NCBI GenBank assembly: GCA_035369845.1
Contig: DAOOVD010000034.1
Span: 1-25,863 of the forward strand
DNA: 25,863 nucleotides
Origin: DAOOVD01 sp035369845
Lineage (GTDB): Bacteria; Bacillota; Desulfotomaculia; Desulfotomaculales; Pelotomaculaceae
Direction: 5' to 3'
The notes under the pieces are model-generated. The model saw only the letters and a program-made list of their open reading frames with translations, made no database searches and was not told the origin of the DNA. Positions 8,526-15,776 of the stretch are shown in pieces; the stretch's first letter is position 1, and the number at the start of each line of letters is the position of its first letter. A program made the position numbers and the translations under genes.

Positions 8526-8545
8526 TAATATTCTTATGAATATTA
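8526..8545. promoter_or_regulatory. CadC/SmtB-type operator upstream of cadA
   Basis: A perfect inverted repeat, TAATATTC-TTAT-GAATATTA, with eight-base arms. AT-rich dyads of this kind are bound by ArsR/SmtB-family repressors. It overlaps the -10 box of the cadA promoter, so bound CadC would block RNA polymerase. Confidence 0.75.
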
Positions 8546-8571
8546 TATTGTTTTGTTTCTTCCCCTGTCAA
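8542..8571 (-). promoter_or_regulatory. Sigma-A promoter of cadA-cadC
   Basis: On the minus strand a perfect TTGACA (8566-8571) and a perfect TATAAT (8542-8547) are separated by 18 bases. The start site should fall near 8535, giving a leader of about 75 bases before the ATG at 8461. The -10 lies inside the operator dyad. Confidence 0.8.
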
Positions 8572-8597
8572 AAAAAAAAGAACCCTTCACAGGGTCC
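8570..8597 (-). terminator. Rho-independent terminator after zinc-ribbon gene
   Basis: On the minus strand GGACCCT pairs with AGGGTTC around a GTGA loop and is followed by ten T residues (8570-8579). It ends the small zinc-ribbon transcript immediately before the cadA promoter; the U-tract touches the -35 box. Confidence 0.8.
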
Positions 8598-8631
8598 TCT
8601 CCCGTATATCCGTCCGATCGCCCGATTGCCG

Positions 8632-8805
8632 TTATTCGGATTTCACCTCGTCTTCGTTTTTTTCACCGTTCATGAACTTGTCAAAGTTCTTCATCACAGG
8701 AATGTTTGACAGGTTCTCGCCGCAATGCGGGCACAACCAGTTTATGTCCAGTCCGGCGCTGAACGACTGCTGCTTGCAGTTTGGGCATAGTTTTGCAAAA
8801 GCCAT
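8632..8805 (-). CDS. Small zinc-ribbon protein of unknown function
   Basis: A 57-residue protein with CPNC (Cys7, Cys10) and CPHC (Cys25, Cys28), the spacing of a single zinc ribbon, followed by a charged tail rich in Lys and Glu. The start at ATG 8805 has a GGAAG ribosome site about nine bases upstream. I recognise no named family. It has its own terminator, so it is probably a separate unit from cadA-cadC, although a small metal-binding peptide beside a metal pump is suggestive. No clear promoter was found upstream; 8806-9034 is otherwise empty. Confidence 0.75.
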   Translation of the reverse strand: MAFAKLCPNCKQQSFSAGLDINWLCPHCGENLSNIPVMKNFDKFMNGEKNEDEVKSE

Positions 8806-9034
8806 GACATTTTCTTCCTTCTTTTTTTCTACGCTTTTATTTTATTAGGATTCAGTATACATTCATAGTCCTAATTTTGCGACAATATGTTGCATTATTC
8901 GACCACAATTTGAAAATAAAGAGCCCTTATAAAACAAAGGCCCTGAGGTTGTTGGCAAAGCGCCGTGAGGTCGAAGCGCCCGCTCATATGCTCCGCTTCC
9001 CATATCAAATACGACAGGCGGCAGACTACGGCCG

Positions 9035-9283
9035 CTACACAATTTTTTCGATAATCGCCGTGGCGCATTCGCGGCAGACGAGCTTGCCGTGGTAACGCTG
9101 CACATCCGAGGCGTTGCCGCAAAAAATGCAGGCGGGCTCGTACTTCTTCAATATTATCTTGTCTTCCTCAGTAAAGATTTCCAGGGGATCCTTTTCCTCT
9201 ATGCCCAGGACCCGCCTGAGTTCGATAGGGAGAACAACCCTTCCAAGTTCGTCTACTTTTCTGACCACTCCGGTAGACTTCAC
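9035..9283 (-). CDS. abrB: AbrB/SpoVT-family transcriptional regulator with C-terminal zinc-ribbon-like motif
   Basis: An 82-residue regulator. Residues 1-48 (STGVVRKVDELGRVVLPIE onward) form the swapped-hairpin AbrB DNA-binding domain found in transition-state regulators of Bacilli and Clostridia. The C-terminal part carries Cys52, Cys55, Cys70 and Cys73 in two CxxC pairs (CIFC and CREC), which look like a metal-binding knuckle in place of the usual AbrB oligomerisation tail; I recall this form in other clostridia. The start is a GTG at 9283 with AAAGGAGAGG just upstream. Targets cannot be read from the sequence; roles in stationary phase and sporulation are inferred from the family. Confidence 0.9.
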   Translation of the reverse strand: MKSTGVVRKVDELGRVVLPIELRRVLGIEEKDPLEIFTEEDKIILKKYEPACIFCGNASDVQRYHGKLVCRECATAIIEKIV

Positions 9284-9377
9284 TTTTTTCCTCTCCTTTC
9301 AGCATTATATTTGTATATATTTTCCACATAGCCCGGCAAAATCCTTCTGCCAAAAGGAGAATTTTGTCAAAAATATA

Positions 9378-10130
9378 CTAATAAAGATCCGGCTTGCGGG
9401 ATGCGATTCCCAGCCAGTTTTTTAAAATTGTACCTGCCGTCTTTTTATATGAATCCCAGACAGAGCGGGTTTCAGCCTTTAAAAGCTCATGCGCGCCCTG
9501 CCCGTGAAACGTTTCAAGCTCGTCGCCCCAGACCGCGGCCCAACTGTCGATGATTTCCGGGGTGATTTCCAGGTGAAACTGCAGGGCAAACACACTCCGC
9601 CCGAAGGAAAAGGCCTGGTTGACACAGCCGCCGGTTCTCGCCAGGTGAACGGCGCCGGCGGGAAGGGCGAAAGTGTCCTCGTGCCAATGGAATACCGGAA
9701 ACTCTTCCGGCAAACCTTCAAACAGAGGTGATTTCAGGCCTTCTCCGGTAAGCCGGAGTCCGTACCAGCCTATTTCAGGAACCGGATTGCGTGTAACCGG
9801 CGCACCCAGGGCTCTGGCAACAAGCTGTCCGCCCAGGCAGGTTCCCAAAACGGGAATCTCCTTTCGCAGCGCGTTTTTCACAAGGGCAACCACCTGCCTG
9901 AGAAAAGGATAGGTTTCTTCCTCGTTTGCGCTCATCGGGCCGCCGAGAACGACAAGCGCGTCGTAGCCTTCCAGACTGCCCGGCAACACCGCGCCCGGCC
10001 TGTCCATAACCCTGATATCCAGCCGCCACCCGCCTTCCTCCATGCCGTCCTGCAGCAAGCCTGGACCCACCAGCGACGCATTTTGAACAACCAGAGCCTT
10101 CATCCCGCCCATCAGGCACCGCATCCCCAC
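9378..10130 (-). CDS. Class I glutamine amidotransferase domain protein (GuaA-N-like, COG0518)
   Basis: A stand-alone class I glutamine amidotransferase of about 240-250 residues. It has the nucleophile elbow GTCLGGQ with Cys98, and a His186/Glu188 pair in LQFHLE, so the Cys-His-Glu triad is complete. Stand-alone members resemble the glutaminase part of GMP synthase and include enzymes that cleave gamma-glutamyl bonds; the physiological substrate is unknown. The start is unclear. A GTG at 10130, an ATG at 10124 and an ATG at 10103 (MKALVVQN, which is where the fold begins) are all possible, and none has an ideal ribosome site. It is followed by abrB on the same strand with no convincing terminator between. 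Confidence 0.82.
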   Translation of the reverse strand: MGMRCLMGGMKALVVQNASLVGPGLLQDGMEEGGWRLDIRVMDRPGAVLPGSLEGYDALVVLGGPMSANEEETYPFLRQVVALVKNALRKEIPVLGTCLGGQLVARALGAPVTRNPVPEIGWYGLRLTGEGLKSPLFEGLPEEFPVFHWHEDTFALPAGAVHLARTGGCVNQAFSFGRSVFALQFHLEITPEIIDSWAAVWGDELETFHGQGAHELLKAETRSVWDSYKKTAGTILKNWLGIASRKPDLY

Positions 10131-10294
10131 TTCGCCCGGTTTAATCCTATTTTAAAACATTTCCCCCGCTGTTTAAACACAAGTTATTAAAAACCCCGGC
10201 CTTCTTGAAAAAAATAAACAAAGGAACGCAAAATCAAGAATCATATTCCATTAATGACAAAAATATACTTACCGGTTTATTGTTTTTCCAACCA

Positions 10295-10379
10295 GGTTTT
10301 ACAAAACCATTAGTATAAATTGCCATGTAAAATATTTACCTGTTAAGTGGACGTTTGCTTAAAAAAAACATATTTTACA
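10295..10379. promoter_or_regulatory. AT-rich regulatory region with inverted repeats before the ABC-GTPase-FeS operon
   Basis: Three dyads lie in the 278-base gap between divergent genes. GGTTTT-AC-AAAACC is at 10295-10308. GTAAA-ATA-TTTAC is at 10327-10339. A ten-base pair of arms, TGTAAAATAT (10326-10335) and ATATTTTACA (10370-10379), is separated by 34 bases. They are candidates for repressor or activator sites. I found no convincing -35/-10 pair. Confidence 0.4.
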
Positions 10380-10408
10380 GAAGTAAGTAAGTGAAGGGAG
10401 AGATTTTA

Positions 10409-11188
10409 TTGATAAAAGAGATAACAATCTTGCCCGGTTTGGATAAATCAGGCATGAAAGAAAATTTTTCACACATCGAACTGACTGCCGGTGAAACAGT
10501 TTCAATAGTAGGGCCTACCGGCAGCGGGAAAACAGCATTCATAACCGATATCGAACTTCTCGCCCAGGAGGACACCTCCACCAGGCGCCGTATACTGATC
10601 AACGGGATGACGCCGGACGACGAGATAAGAAGCAACCCTTCCTTAAAACCCATCGCCATGATCACGCAAAACACAAAGTGCTTTGCCGATCTCTCGGCTG
10701 AAGAGTTTTTGCAAATCCACGCCCGGGCGCGCGGGATAAAGGACAAAAAGGTAATCGACGACACCATCGAACTGGCGAACAAGTTCACCGGGGAGAAAAT
10801 ACAAAAGAACTCCCGGGTAACCGTTCTATCGGGAGGGCAAACCCGCTCCCTGCTCGTTGCCGACGCCATCCTGATCGGCGCCGCCCCGGTCATACTGCTC
10901 GACGAGATTGAAAACGCCGGTATTTTCAAGCAAGAAGTCGTAAGAATAATCCAGGAAACCGGAAAGATAATCGTTTTTGTCACCCACGACCCCGTCATCG
11001 CCCTGCTCACCCGGAAGAGGATCATCATGGAAAACGGAGCCGTGAAGAAAGTATTATTCCGCAGTGATCTGGAGGTCAAAGCCGCGCACAATCTTTTGGA
11101 ATTCGACAAAAAGGTGGGCATAATCAGGGAAAAATTGAGAGCGGGCAAGACAATTACCAAAGAATTCGTTACCGCCAGCTTTGCTTAA
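10409..11188 (+). CDS. Soluble ABC-type ATPase, first gene of an uncharacterised three-gene operon
   Basis: A 259-residue ABC nucleotide-binding domain with Walker A GPTGSGKT at 35-42, Q-loop Gln87, signature LSGGQ at 140-144, Walker B ILLDE at 162-166 and H-loop His193. No membrane segment is present and no permease gene is nearby, so it is probably not part of a normal transporter. The body after the H-loop (about 65 residues) is unlike typical importers. I chose the TTG at 10409 because AAGGGAGAG lies six bases upstream; the GTG at 10391 overlaps that site. The gene is 24 bases from the GTPase gene that follows. Together with the GTPase and Fe-S protein it may form an ATP/GTP-driven metallocentre assembly or activation system; this is inference. 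Confidence 0.8.
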   Translation: MIKEITILPGLDKSGMKENFSHIELTAGETVSIVGPTGSGKTAFITDIELLAQEDTSTRRRILINGMTPDDEIRSNPSLKPIAMITQNTKCFADLSAEEFLQIHARARGIKDKKVIDDTIELANKFTGEKIQKNSRVTVLSGGQTRSLLVADAILIGAAPVILLDEIENAGIFKQEVVRIIQETGKIIVFVTHDPVIALLTRKRIIMENGAVKKVLFRSDLEVKAAHNLLEFDKKVGIIREKLRAGKTITKEFVTASFA

Positions 11189-11212
11189 ATTTCAAACCAG
11201 GTGGTGCTGAGC

Positions 11213-11923
11213 ATGAAGCTTTTGATTATTGCGGGACCCCCGTCTTCCGGCAAGACTTCGCTGGTGAAACAAATTATAAGGAAACTGCAGGGAGAAATGA
11301 AAATTGCCTTTTTAAAGATCGACGTTGTCAAAGCCTTCGAAGACGTTGAATTGTCCAGGGAATTCAACATTCTTGCCAAAAAGTTCTGCTCCGGGGATCT
11401 CTGCCCCGACCACGCCGGGGTGATGGTGCTCGGGGACGCCGTCGAATGGGCTGAGAGCAACGGCGCCGATCTCTTTATCGTTGAAAGCGCCGGGCTGTGC
11501 CTGCGCTGTTCTCCTTATTTAAACCAGGGGCTGGGAATTGTCGTGCTAAGCTCTATAGCCGGCATACATGCGCCGGAAAAAATGGGCGCCATGGTCAGCC
11601 TCGCCGATATAGCCATCGTAACCAAAATAGACCTGGTAAGCCAGGCCGAGCGGGAGGTCCTGGTGCAAAAAATCAAAGAGGTCCATCCAAGCGTAATCCT
11701 CATGGAAACAAACGCCCTGCAGGGCACTTCCCTGCACCGTCTGTACGGTTTGATCAGGAATTCAGGCGATATTGACGAGGATACTCTGGTTCTGAAAGGG
11801 AATCCCCCTCTCGGCACCTGCACCATCTGCGTCGGTAAAAAGGAAATCGGCTGGAAGCACCATTTCGGCGTCGTTCAGAAGCTGGACGGCCAGACCGCCG
11901 AATATCTGTACCGGGGTGAATAA
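11213..11923 (+). CDS. HypB/UreG-like SIMIBI GTPase with cysteine motifs
   Basis: A 236-residue P-loop NTPase. Walker A is GPPSSGKTS at 8-16, the G3 region ends ESAG at 91-94 and the base-specificity motif is TKID at 137-140. This is the layout of the HypB/UreG/CooC-type metallochaperone GTPases that drive nickel insertion. Cysteine pairs at Cys96/Cys99 (CLRC) and Cys203/Cys206 (CTIC), plus Cys59 and Cys64, could bind metal. It lacks the His-rich N-terminus of many HypB proteins, and no hydrogenase or urease gene is in the window, so I do not assign hypB. The ATG at 11213 follows AGGTGG at a good distance. The stop is one base from the next ATG, so the operon is tight and probably translationally coupled. 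Confidence 0.82.
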   Translation: MKLLIIAGPPSSGKTSLVKQIIRKLQGEMKIAFLKIDVVKAFEDVELSREFNILAKKFCSGDLCPDHAGVMVLGDAVEWAESNGADLFIVESAGLCLRCSPYLNQGLGIVVLSSIAGIHAPEKMGAMVSLADIAIVTKIDLVSQAEREVLVQKIKEVHPSVILMETNALQGTSLHRLYGLIRNSGDIDEDTLVLKGNPPLGTCTICVGKKEIGWKHHFGVVQKLDGQTAEYLYRGE

Positions 11924-11924
11924 A

Positions 11925-12578
11925 ATGATCGAAACGCAAACCTGGATTCCTCCCGGGAAAAACTGCGGCCTGTGCGGTGAAAAAAACTGCCAAAACTTCA
12001 TGCTCATGGTAGGCTCCGCCCGGAAAACCTACCAGGATTGCCCGTACTTTTGCGACCGGCGGCAGGAACAACCCTGCACCGGCGCAAATGAAGCAGCGTA
12101 TTCCGGCAAGGACGTGCTCGGCCACCCCTACGACTTCGTCCTCGGTCCACTGCCGGGTGAGATCTCGGCCCGCAAAATCGTGCTTCCCTTCCGTCCGGAC
12201 ATGGTGGAGAAAATGAACATCAAGAAAGGGGACTTCGTCCTGGGGCGGCCGATGGGTGCGGGCTGCCCGATACCCCACGCCCTGCAGGTAATCAAAGCGG
12301 AGCGGGTAACGGGACTGCTTTACACCTGGGTGGTGGGGCCGAAATACTCGCGTGACGGCAGGGAGATCAAGGACGTAACCGCCTACCACATGATCGGCTT
12401 TGAGGGAATCGCAAAAAAAATTCGCAAGGAACCCGCCCCCGGCTGCCGGGTGACCTTTCTGCCGGGCTTTTGCATGATGTCCCTGAACCACACCGGCGTG
12501 GTCAACATGGCCTTGCAGAAAAGCTGCGGCCTGCACGTCCGCATCGAGGACATCCGCATCCTGGCCGGCAGGGATTGA
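11925..12578 (+). CDS. Iron-sulfur protein with N-terminal 4Fe-4S (CGxCG) domain, unknown function
   Basis: A 217-residue soluble protein. Residues 14-39 hold Cys14, Cys17, Cys22 and Cys39 (CX2CX4CX16C), with the GKNCGLCGEKNC pattern of the 4Fe-4S domain seen in the corrinoid Fe-S protein of the acetyl-CoA pathway and related proteins. Further cysteines (43, 51, 114, 174, 183, 201) are scattered through the rest. Residues 60-217 do not match any domain that I recognise. The ATG at 11925 is preceded by GGGGTGA. It is the last gene of the operon, directly followed by a strong terminator. With an ATPase and a HypB-like GTPase upstream it may be a scaffold, a client or a reductase for cluster assembly. 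Confidence 0.8.
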   Translation: MIETQTWIPPGKNCGLCGEKNCQNFMLMVGSARKTYQDCPYFCDRRQEQPCTGANEAAYSGKDVLGHPYDFVLGPLPGEISARKIVLPFRPDMVEKMNIKKGDFVLGRPMGAGCPIPHALQVIKAERVTGLLYTWVVGPKYSRDGREIKDVTAYHMIGFEGIAKKIRKEPAPGCRVTFLPGFCMMSLNHTGVVNMALQKSCGLHVRIEDIRILAGRD

Positions 12579-12588
12579 AAAACAATAA

Positions 12589-12657
12589 GGCTCCGGTTGA
12601 TGAAAGCCTACCTGCCCTCGCGCCGGGGTTTCATCAAAACCGGAGCCGTCATTTTTA
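12589..12657. terminator. Strong bidirectional terminator between Fe-S protein gene and cysE
   Basis: GGCTCCGGTT (12589-12598) pairs with AACCGGAGCC (12638-12647), and GATGAAA pairs with TTTCATC inside it, giving about 17 pairs with a two-base bulge and a long loop. A T-run follows on the plus strand (12652-12656), and a T-rich stretch follows on the minus strand. It ends both convergent operons. Confidence 0.85.
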
Positions 12658-13347
12658 AACTATTTTCTTCGCCTGCCGTGACCCGAACGGCGGTCTCTTT
12701 TCCAGTGTTTCCACACGCTCCTGGAGCTGCTCGATTTTCTTCTGCAGACAGAGGATGACTTCTGATACCGGATCCGGAAGCAGATCGTGCCGCAGGTCGA
12801 TCTCGACCTCGCCCTCCCGGGATATCTTCCGGCCGTCCTGAACCACAACCCTGCCGGGAACGCCCACAACCGTGCTGTTCGGCGGGACGGATTTCAATAC
12901 CACCGACCCGGCGCCTATCCTCGAATTGTCCCCGACTGTAAACGAACCGAGAATTTTGGCGCCGGCGCTTATAACGACATTGTTGCCGATGGTCGGGTGC
13001 CGTTTCCCTTTTTCCTTGCCGGTGCCCCCCAGGGTGACCCCCTGGTAGATGGTCACGTTGTTCCCCACTTCCGCGGTCTCACCGATAACCACCCCGGCCC
13101 CGTGGTCGATAAACAGGTTTTCGCCTATTTCAGCGCCCGGGTGAATCTCGATGGCGGTAAGAAACCGCGAAAACTGGGAGATCGCCCTGGCGATGAAATG
13201 CCATCCTCTCCGGTAAAAGGCATGGGCGACCCGGTGGAGCATCACGGCATGAAAGCCGGGATAGCACAGCACCACCTCGAGCGCGGACCTGGCGGCGGGA
13301 TCTCGTTCCATGATGGAGCGGATATATCTGCGCATTTTGCCTGACAT
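12655..13347 (-). CDS. cysE: Serine O-acetyltransferase
   Basis: CysE transfers acetyl from acetyl-CoA to serine and makes O-acetylserine for cysteine synthase. The 230-residue protein has the left-handed beta-helix built of hexapeptide repeats (residues 65-165), the catalytic DHGAGVVIGETAEVGNN segment (Asp81, His82) and YQGVTLGGTGKEKGKRHPTI with the mobile loop. The short N-terminal part is typical of Gram-positive CysE. The C-terminal tail (194-216) looks like a short coiled coil and is longer than usual. I chose the ATG at 13347, which has GGAGAGGAA upstream, over an in-frame TTG 11 codons earlier. It lies 57 bases after nifU and is probably the last gene of the SAM-controlled met operon, which would tie serine acetylation to methionine supply. 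Confidence 0.92.
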   Translation of the reverse strand: MSGKMRRYIRSIMERDPAARSALEVVLCYPGFHAVMLHRVAHAFYRRGWHFIARAISQFSRFLTAIEIHPGAEIGENLFIDHGAGVVIGETAEVGNNVTIYQGVTLGGTGKEKGKRHPTIGNNVVISAGAKILGSFTVGDNSRIGAGSVVLKSVPPNSTVVGVPGRVVVQDGRKISREGEVEIDLRHDLLPDPVSEVILCLQKKIEQLQERVETLEKRPPFGSRQAKKIV

Positions 13348-13404
13348 AACTCGTTCCTCTCCGTAAATCGTTTTTAGCAATACAGTCTCGGCACAACTAA
13401 TATT

Positions 13405-13794
13405 CTACGGCAAGTTTGACGTGTTAACCACACTCTTTTTCTGGTAATCCTCTATTGCCTTTTTCAAGGCGTCCGCCGCCAGATTCGAGCAGTGCATCTT
13501 GTTCGGGGGAAGCCCGTCCAGCATCCCGGCGACGTCCTTGTTGGTTATGCGCAGCGCTTCCCCCACCGTTTTTCCTTTGGCCATTTCGGTTACCATGCTG
13601 CTGGTGGCGATAGCGGCGCCGCAGCCGAAGGTTTTAAATTTGATGTCCTTAATCACGTCGTCTTCCACTTTAATGGAAATTCTCATGATGTCGCCGCAGA
13701 CGGGGTTTCCCACCTCGCCGACGCCGCTGGCCGGAATTATCTCCCCGACGTTCCTGGGATTGCTGAAATGCTCCATTACCTTCTCGCTGTACAT
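13405..13794 (-). CDS. nifU: IscU/NifU-type Fe-S cluster scaffold protein
   Basis: A 129-residue IscU-like scaffold on which Fe-S clusters are built. The three ligand cysteines are present: Cys33 in GNPVCGD (with Asp35), Cys58 in FGCGAAIA and Cys102 in KMHCS. The start ATG at 13794 has GGGAGG about ten bases upstream. Only the N-terminal NifU domain is present, as in clostridial NifU-like proteins. No cysteine desulfurase gene is adjacent; the neighbours are metY upstream and cysE downstream, each about 57 bases away. Placement in a methionine/cysteine operon links sulfur assimilation with Fe-S assembly. The symbol could equally be iscU. Confidence 0.92.
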   Translation of the reverse strand: MYSEKVMEHFSNPRNVGEIIPASGVGEVGNPVCGDIMRISIKVEDDVIKDIKFKTFGCGAAIATSSMVTEMAKGKTVGEALRITNKDVAGMLDGLPPNKMHCSNLAADALKKAIEDYQKKSVVNTSNLP

Positions 13795-13851
13795 AAATTT
13801 TTTACCTCCCGGCATTTTTTCTCATCACTTTTACTTTTTTACCGCCCTGTC

Positions 13852-15132
13852 TCAGACCCTGTTCAACGCCTGATCCAGATCTTCCAGCAAATCCTCGACC
13901 GTTTCCAGTCCAACCGACAGGCGGATCATGTCTTCAGTAACGCCCGTCGCCAGCTGTTCCTCCGGTGTCAGCTGCTGGTGGGTGGTGGAAGTGGGATGTA
14001 TCACAAGCGACTTGGCATCGCCGATGTTGGCCAGCAGTGAAAAGATTTCCAGGGCATCGATGAATCTTGCGGCCTTTTTCCTCCCTCCCTTGATACCAAA
14101 GGTTAAAAGGGCGCCGAAACCGTTGCGGTAATACTTCCCGGCAAGTTCATGCGAAGGGTGGGCGGGCAGGCCCGGATAGTTGACCCACGCCACCTTCGGG
14201 TGCCGCTCCAGAAACTCCGCCACCGCCATGGCGTTCCGGCTGTGCCTCTCCATGCGCAGCGGCAGGGTTTCCAGTCCCTGCAGAAGCAGGAATGCGTTAA
14301 AGGGGCTCAAACAAGGGCCGATATCGCGCAGCAGCTGCACCCGCGCCTTAACGATGAACGCCGCGGCGCCGAACGCCTCCGTGTAAACCACGCCGTGGTA
14401 GGTGGGGTCGGGCTCGGTGAACTGAGGAAACTTTCCGTTGGACCAGTCGAACTTTCCGCCGTCAACGATTATTCCCCCGATGGAATTACCGTGCCCCCCG
14501 ATGAACTTGGTAGCGGAATGAACCACGATATCCGCACCGTGTTCCAGCGGCCGGCAGAGGTAGGGTGTCGGCACGGTGTTGTCCACGATCAGCGGGATGC
14601 CGGCCTCGTGAGCTATGCCGGCAACGGCCTGAAAATCTACAACGTCGAGCTTGGGGTTGCCGCTCGACTCGACGTATACCGCCTTTGTCGCCGGAGTTAT
14701 CGCCCGGCGGAAGTTCCCGGGATCCGCCGGGTCGACAAAAGTGACGCTGATGCCAAAACGGCGCAGCGTTGCGTTAAAAAGGTTGTAAGTCCCTCCGTAA
14801 AGGCTGTTGGCTGATACAATTTCGTCCCCCCGGCCGGCCAGGTTGGCAACGGCCAAAAAGGTGGCTGCCTGCCCGGACGAGGTGGCCAGGGCGGCCAGGC
14901 CGTTTTCCAGAGCGGCTGTTCTCTGCTCCAACACCTCTGTGGTCGGGTTCATTATCCGGGTGTAGATGTTGCCGCTCTCCTTCAGCGCAAAGAGATTCGC
15001 CGCATGTTCGCTGTCCCTGAACACATAAGACGTGGTCTGGTAGATGGGCACCGCCCGCGCACCGGTATGCGGGTCGGCCTGCTGCCCGGCGTGAACGGCT
15101 TTTGTCTCAAAACCCCTGATCCTATCGCTCAT
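13852..15132 (-). CDS. metY: O-acetylhomoserine sulfhydrylase (O-acetylhomoserine aminocarboxypropyltransferase)
   Basis: This PLP enzyme of the Cys/Met metabolism family joins O-acetylhomoserine and sulfide to homocysteine. The 426 residues match the usual length near 430. The N-terminus FETKAVHAGQQADPHTGARAVPIYQTTSYVF is diagnostic, with YTRIMNPTTEVLE, SSGQAA at 85-90 and the PLP lysine at 209 in SATKFIGGHG. The ATG at 15132 follows GGAGAAGGGAAG. It sits after metX and metW in the SAM-riboswitch operon and uses the product of metX directly. Confidence 0.95.
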   Translation of the reverse strand: MSDRIRGFETKAVHAGQQADPHTGARAVPIYQTTSYVFRDSEHAANLFALKESGNIYTRIMNPTTEVLEQRTAALENGLAALATSSGQAATFLAVANLAGRGDEIVSANSLYGGTYNLFNATLRRFGISVTFVDPADPGNFRRAITPATKAVYVESSGNPKLDVVDFQAVAGIAHEAGIPLIVDNTVPTPYLCRPLEHGADIVVHSATKFIGGHGNSIGGIIVDGGKFDWSNGKFPQFTEPDPTYHGVVYTEAFGAAAFIVKARVQLLRDIGPCLSPFNAFLLLQGLETLPLRMERHSRNAMAVAEFLERHPKVAWVNYPGLPAHPSHELAGKYYRNGFGALLTFGIKGGRKKAARFIDALEIFSLLANIGDAKSLVIHPTSTTHQQLTPEEQLATGVTEDMIRLSVGLETVEDLLEDLDQALNRV

Positions 15133-15163
15133 TCCGCTTCCCTTCTCCTTTTCTTAGTATTCT

Positions 15164-15772
15164 TCATTCCTGATCGTAACGGGACACCACAAACAAAACC
15201 TCTTCAGCGAGGGAAAAGCATTCCTCGCTGAACGGCGCGGCCCTGTCGCCGTACCAGGAAAACCCCTGAACAATTTTGACCCTTTTCTCTTCCGCCCAGT
15301 CCAGAAAGTCTCTCGCCGTAAAGAGGTGGATGTTGGGCGTGTCGTGCCACTGGTAGGGAAGAATCGGCGTAACCGGCATTTTTCCGGTAAGCAGCAGTGA
15401 CGAAATTACCTGCCAGTGTCCGAAGTTGGGAAAGCTTACGATTCCCGCCGCTCCCACCCGGAGCATTTCCTCAAGGACGAAGAGGGGCCTGTTCACCGCC
15501 TGGAGGGTTTTTTCCAGCACCACATAATCGAAATGCCTGTCCGGCAGGCCGGCCAGCCCCTCGTCGAGGTCGGCGTGCAAAACGGGCACGCCCCTGGAGA
15601 TGGTCTCGGCTACCCGGTCAATGTCTTTCTCAATGCCCAGCCCCCGGACACCCTTTCCCTCGATGAGACTCATCAACAGTTCCCCGTCCCCGCAGCCCAA
15701 ATCAAGCACGGTAGCGCCGCCGGGGATCAGGCCGTATATTATTTCATGGTCAAAACGGTTACCGTTTGCCAC
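15164..15772 (-). CDS. metW: Methionine biosynthesis protein MetW
   Basis: A 202-residue class I methyltransferase-fold protein. VLDLGCGDGELL (residues 22-33) is the SAM-binding motif I, and FDYVVLEKTLQAVNRP and SFPNFGHWQ are typical of MetW. MetW is needed together with MetX for homoserine acetylation in several bacteria; its exact activity is unsettled. The gene starts five bases after the metX stop, with GAGGTG before the ATG at 15772, so it is coupled to metX. The metX-metW pairing is best known from proteobacteria. Confidence 0.93.
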   Translation of the reverse strand: MANGNRFDHEIIYGLIPGGATVLDLGCGDGELLMSLIEGKGVRGLGIEKDIDRVAETISRGVPVLHADLDEGLAGLPDRHFDYVVLEKTLQAVNRPLFVLEEMLRVGAAGIVSFPNFGHWQVISSLLLTGKMPVTPILPYQWHDTPNIHLFTARDFLDWAEEKRVKIVQGFSWYGDRAAPFSEECFSLAEEVLFVVSRYDQE

Positions 15773-15776
15773 ATGC

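Noticed and set aside
9304..9309. TATAAT just upstream of abrB
   Set aside because: A start site there would fall within the ribosome site of abrB and no suitable -35 box exists.
9332..9370. Inverted repeat CAAAAT..CCTT / AAGG..ATTTTG between the amidotransferase and abrB genes
   Set aside because: The pairing is interrupted and AT-rich and has no T-run; it is too weak to call a terminator or operator.
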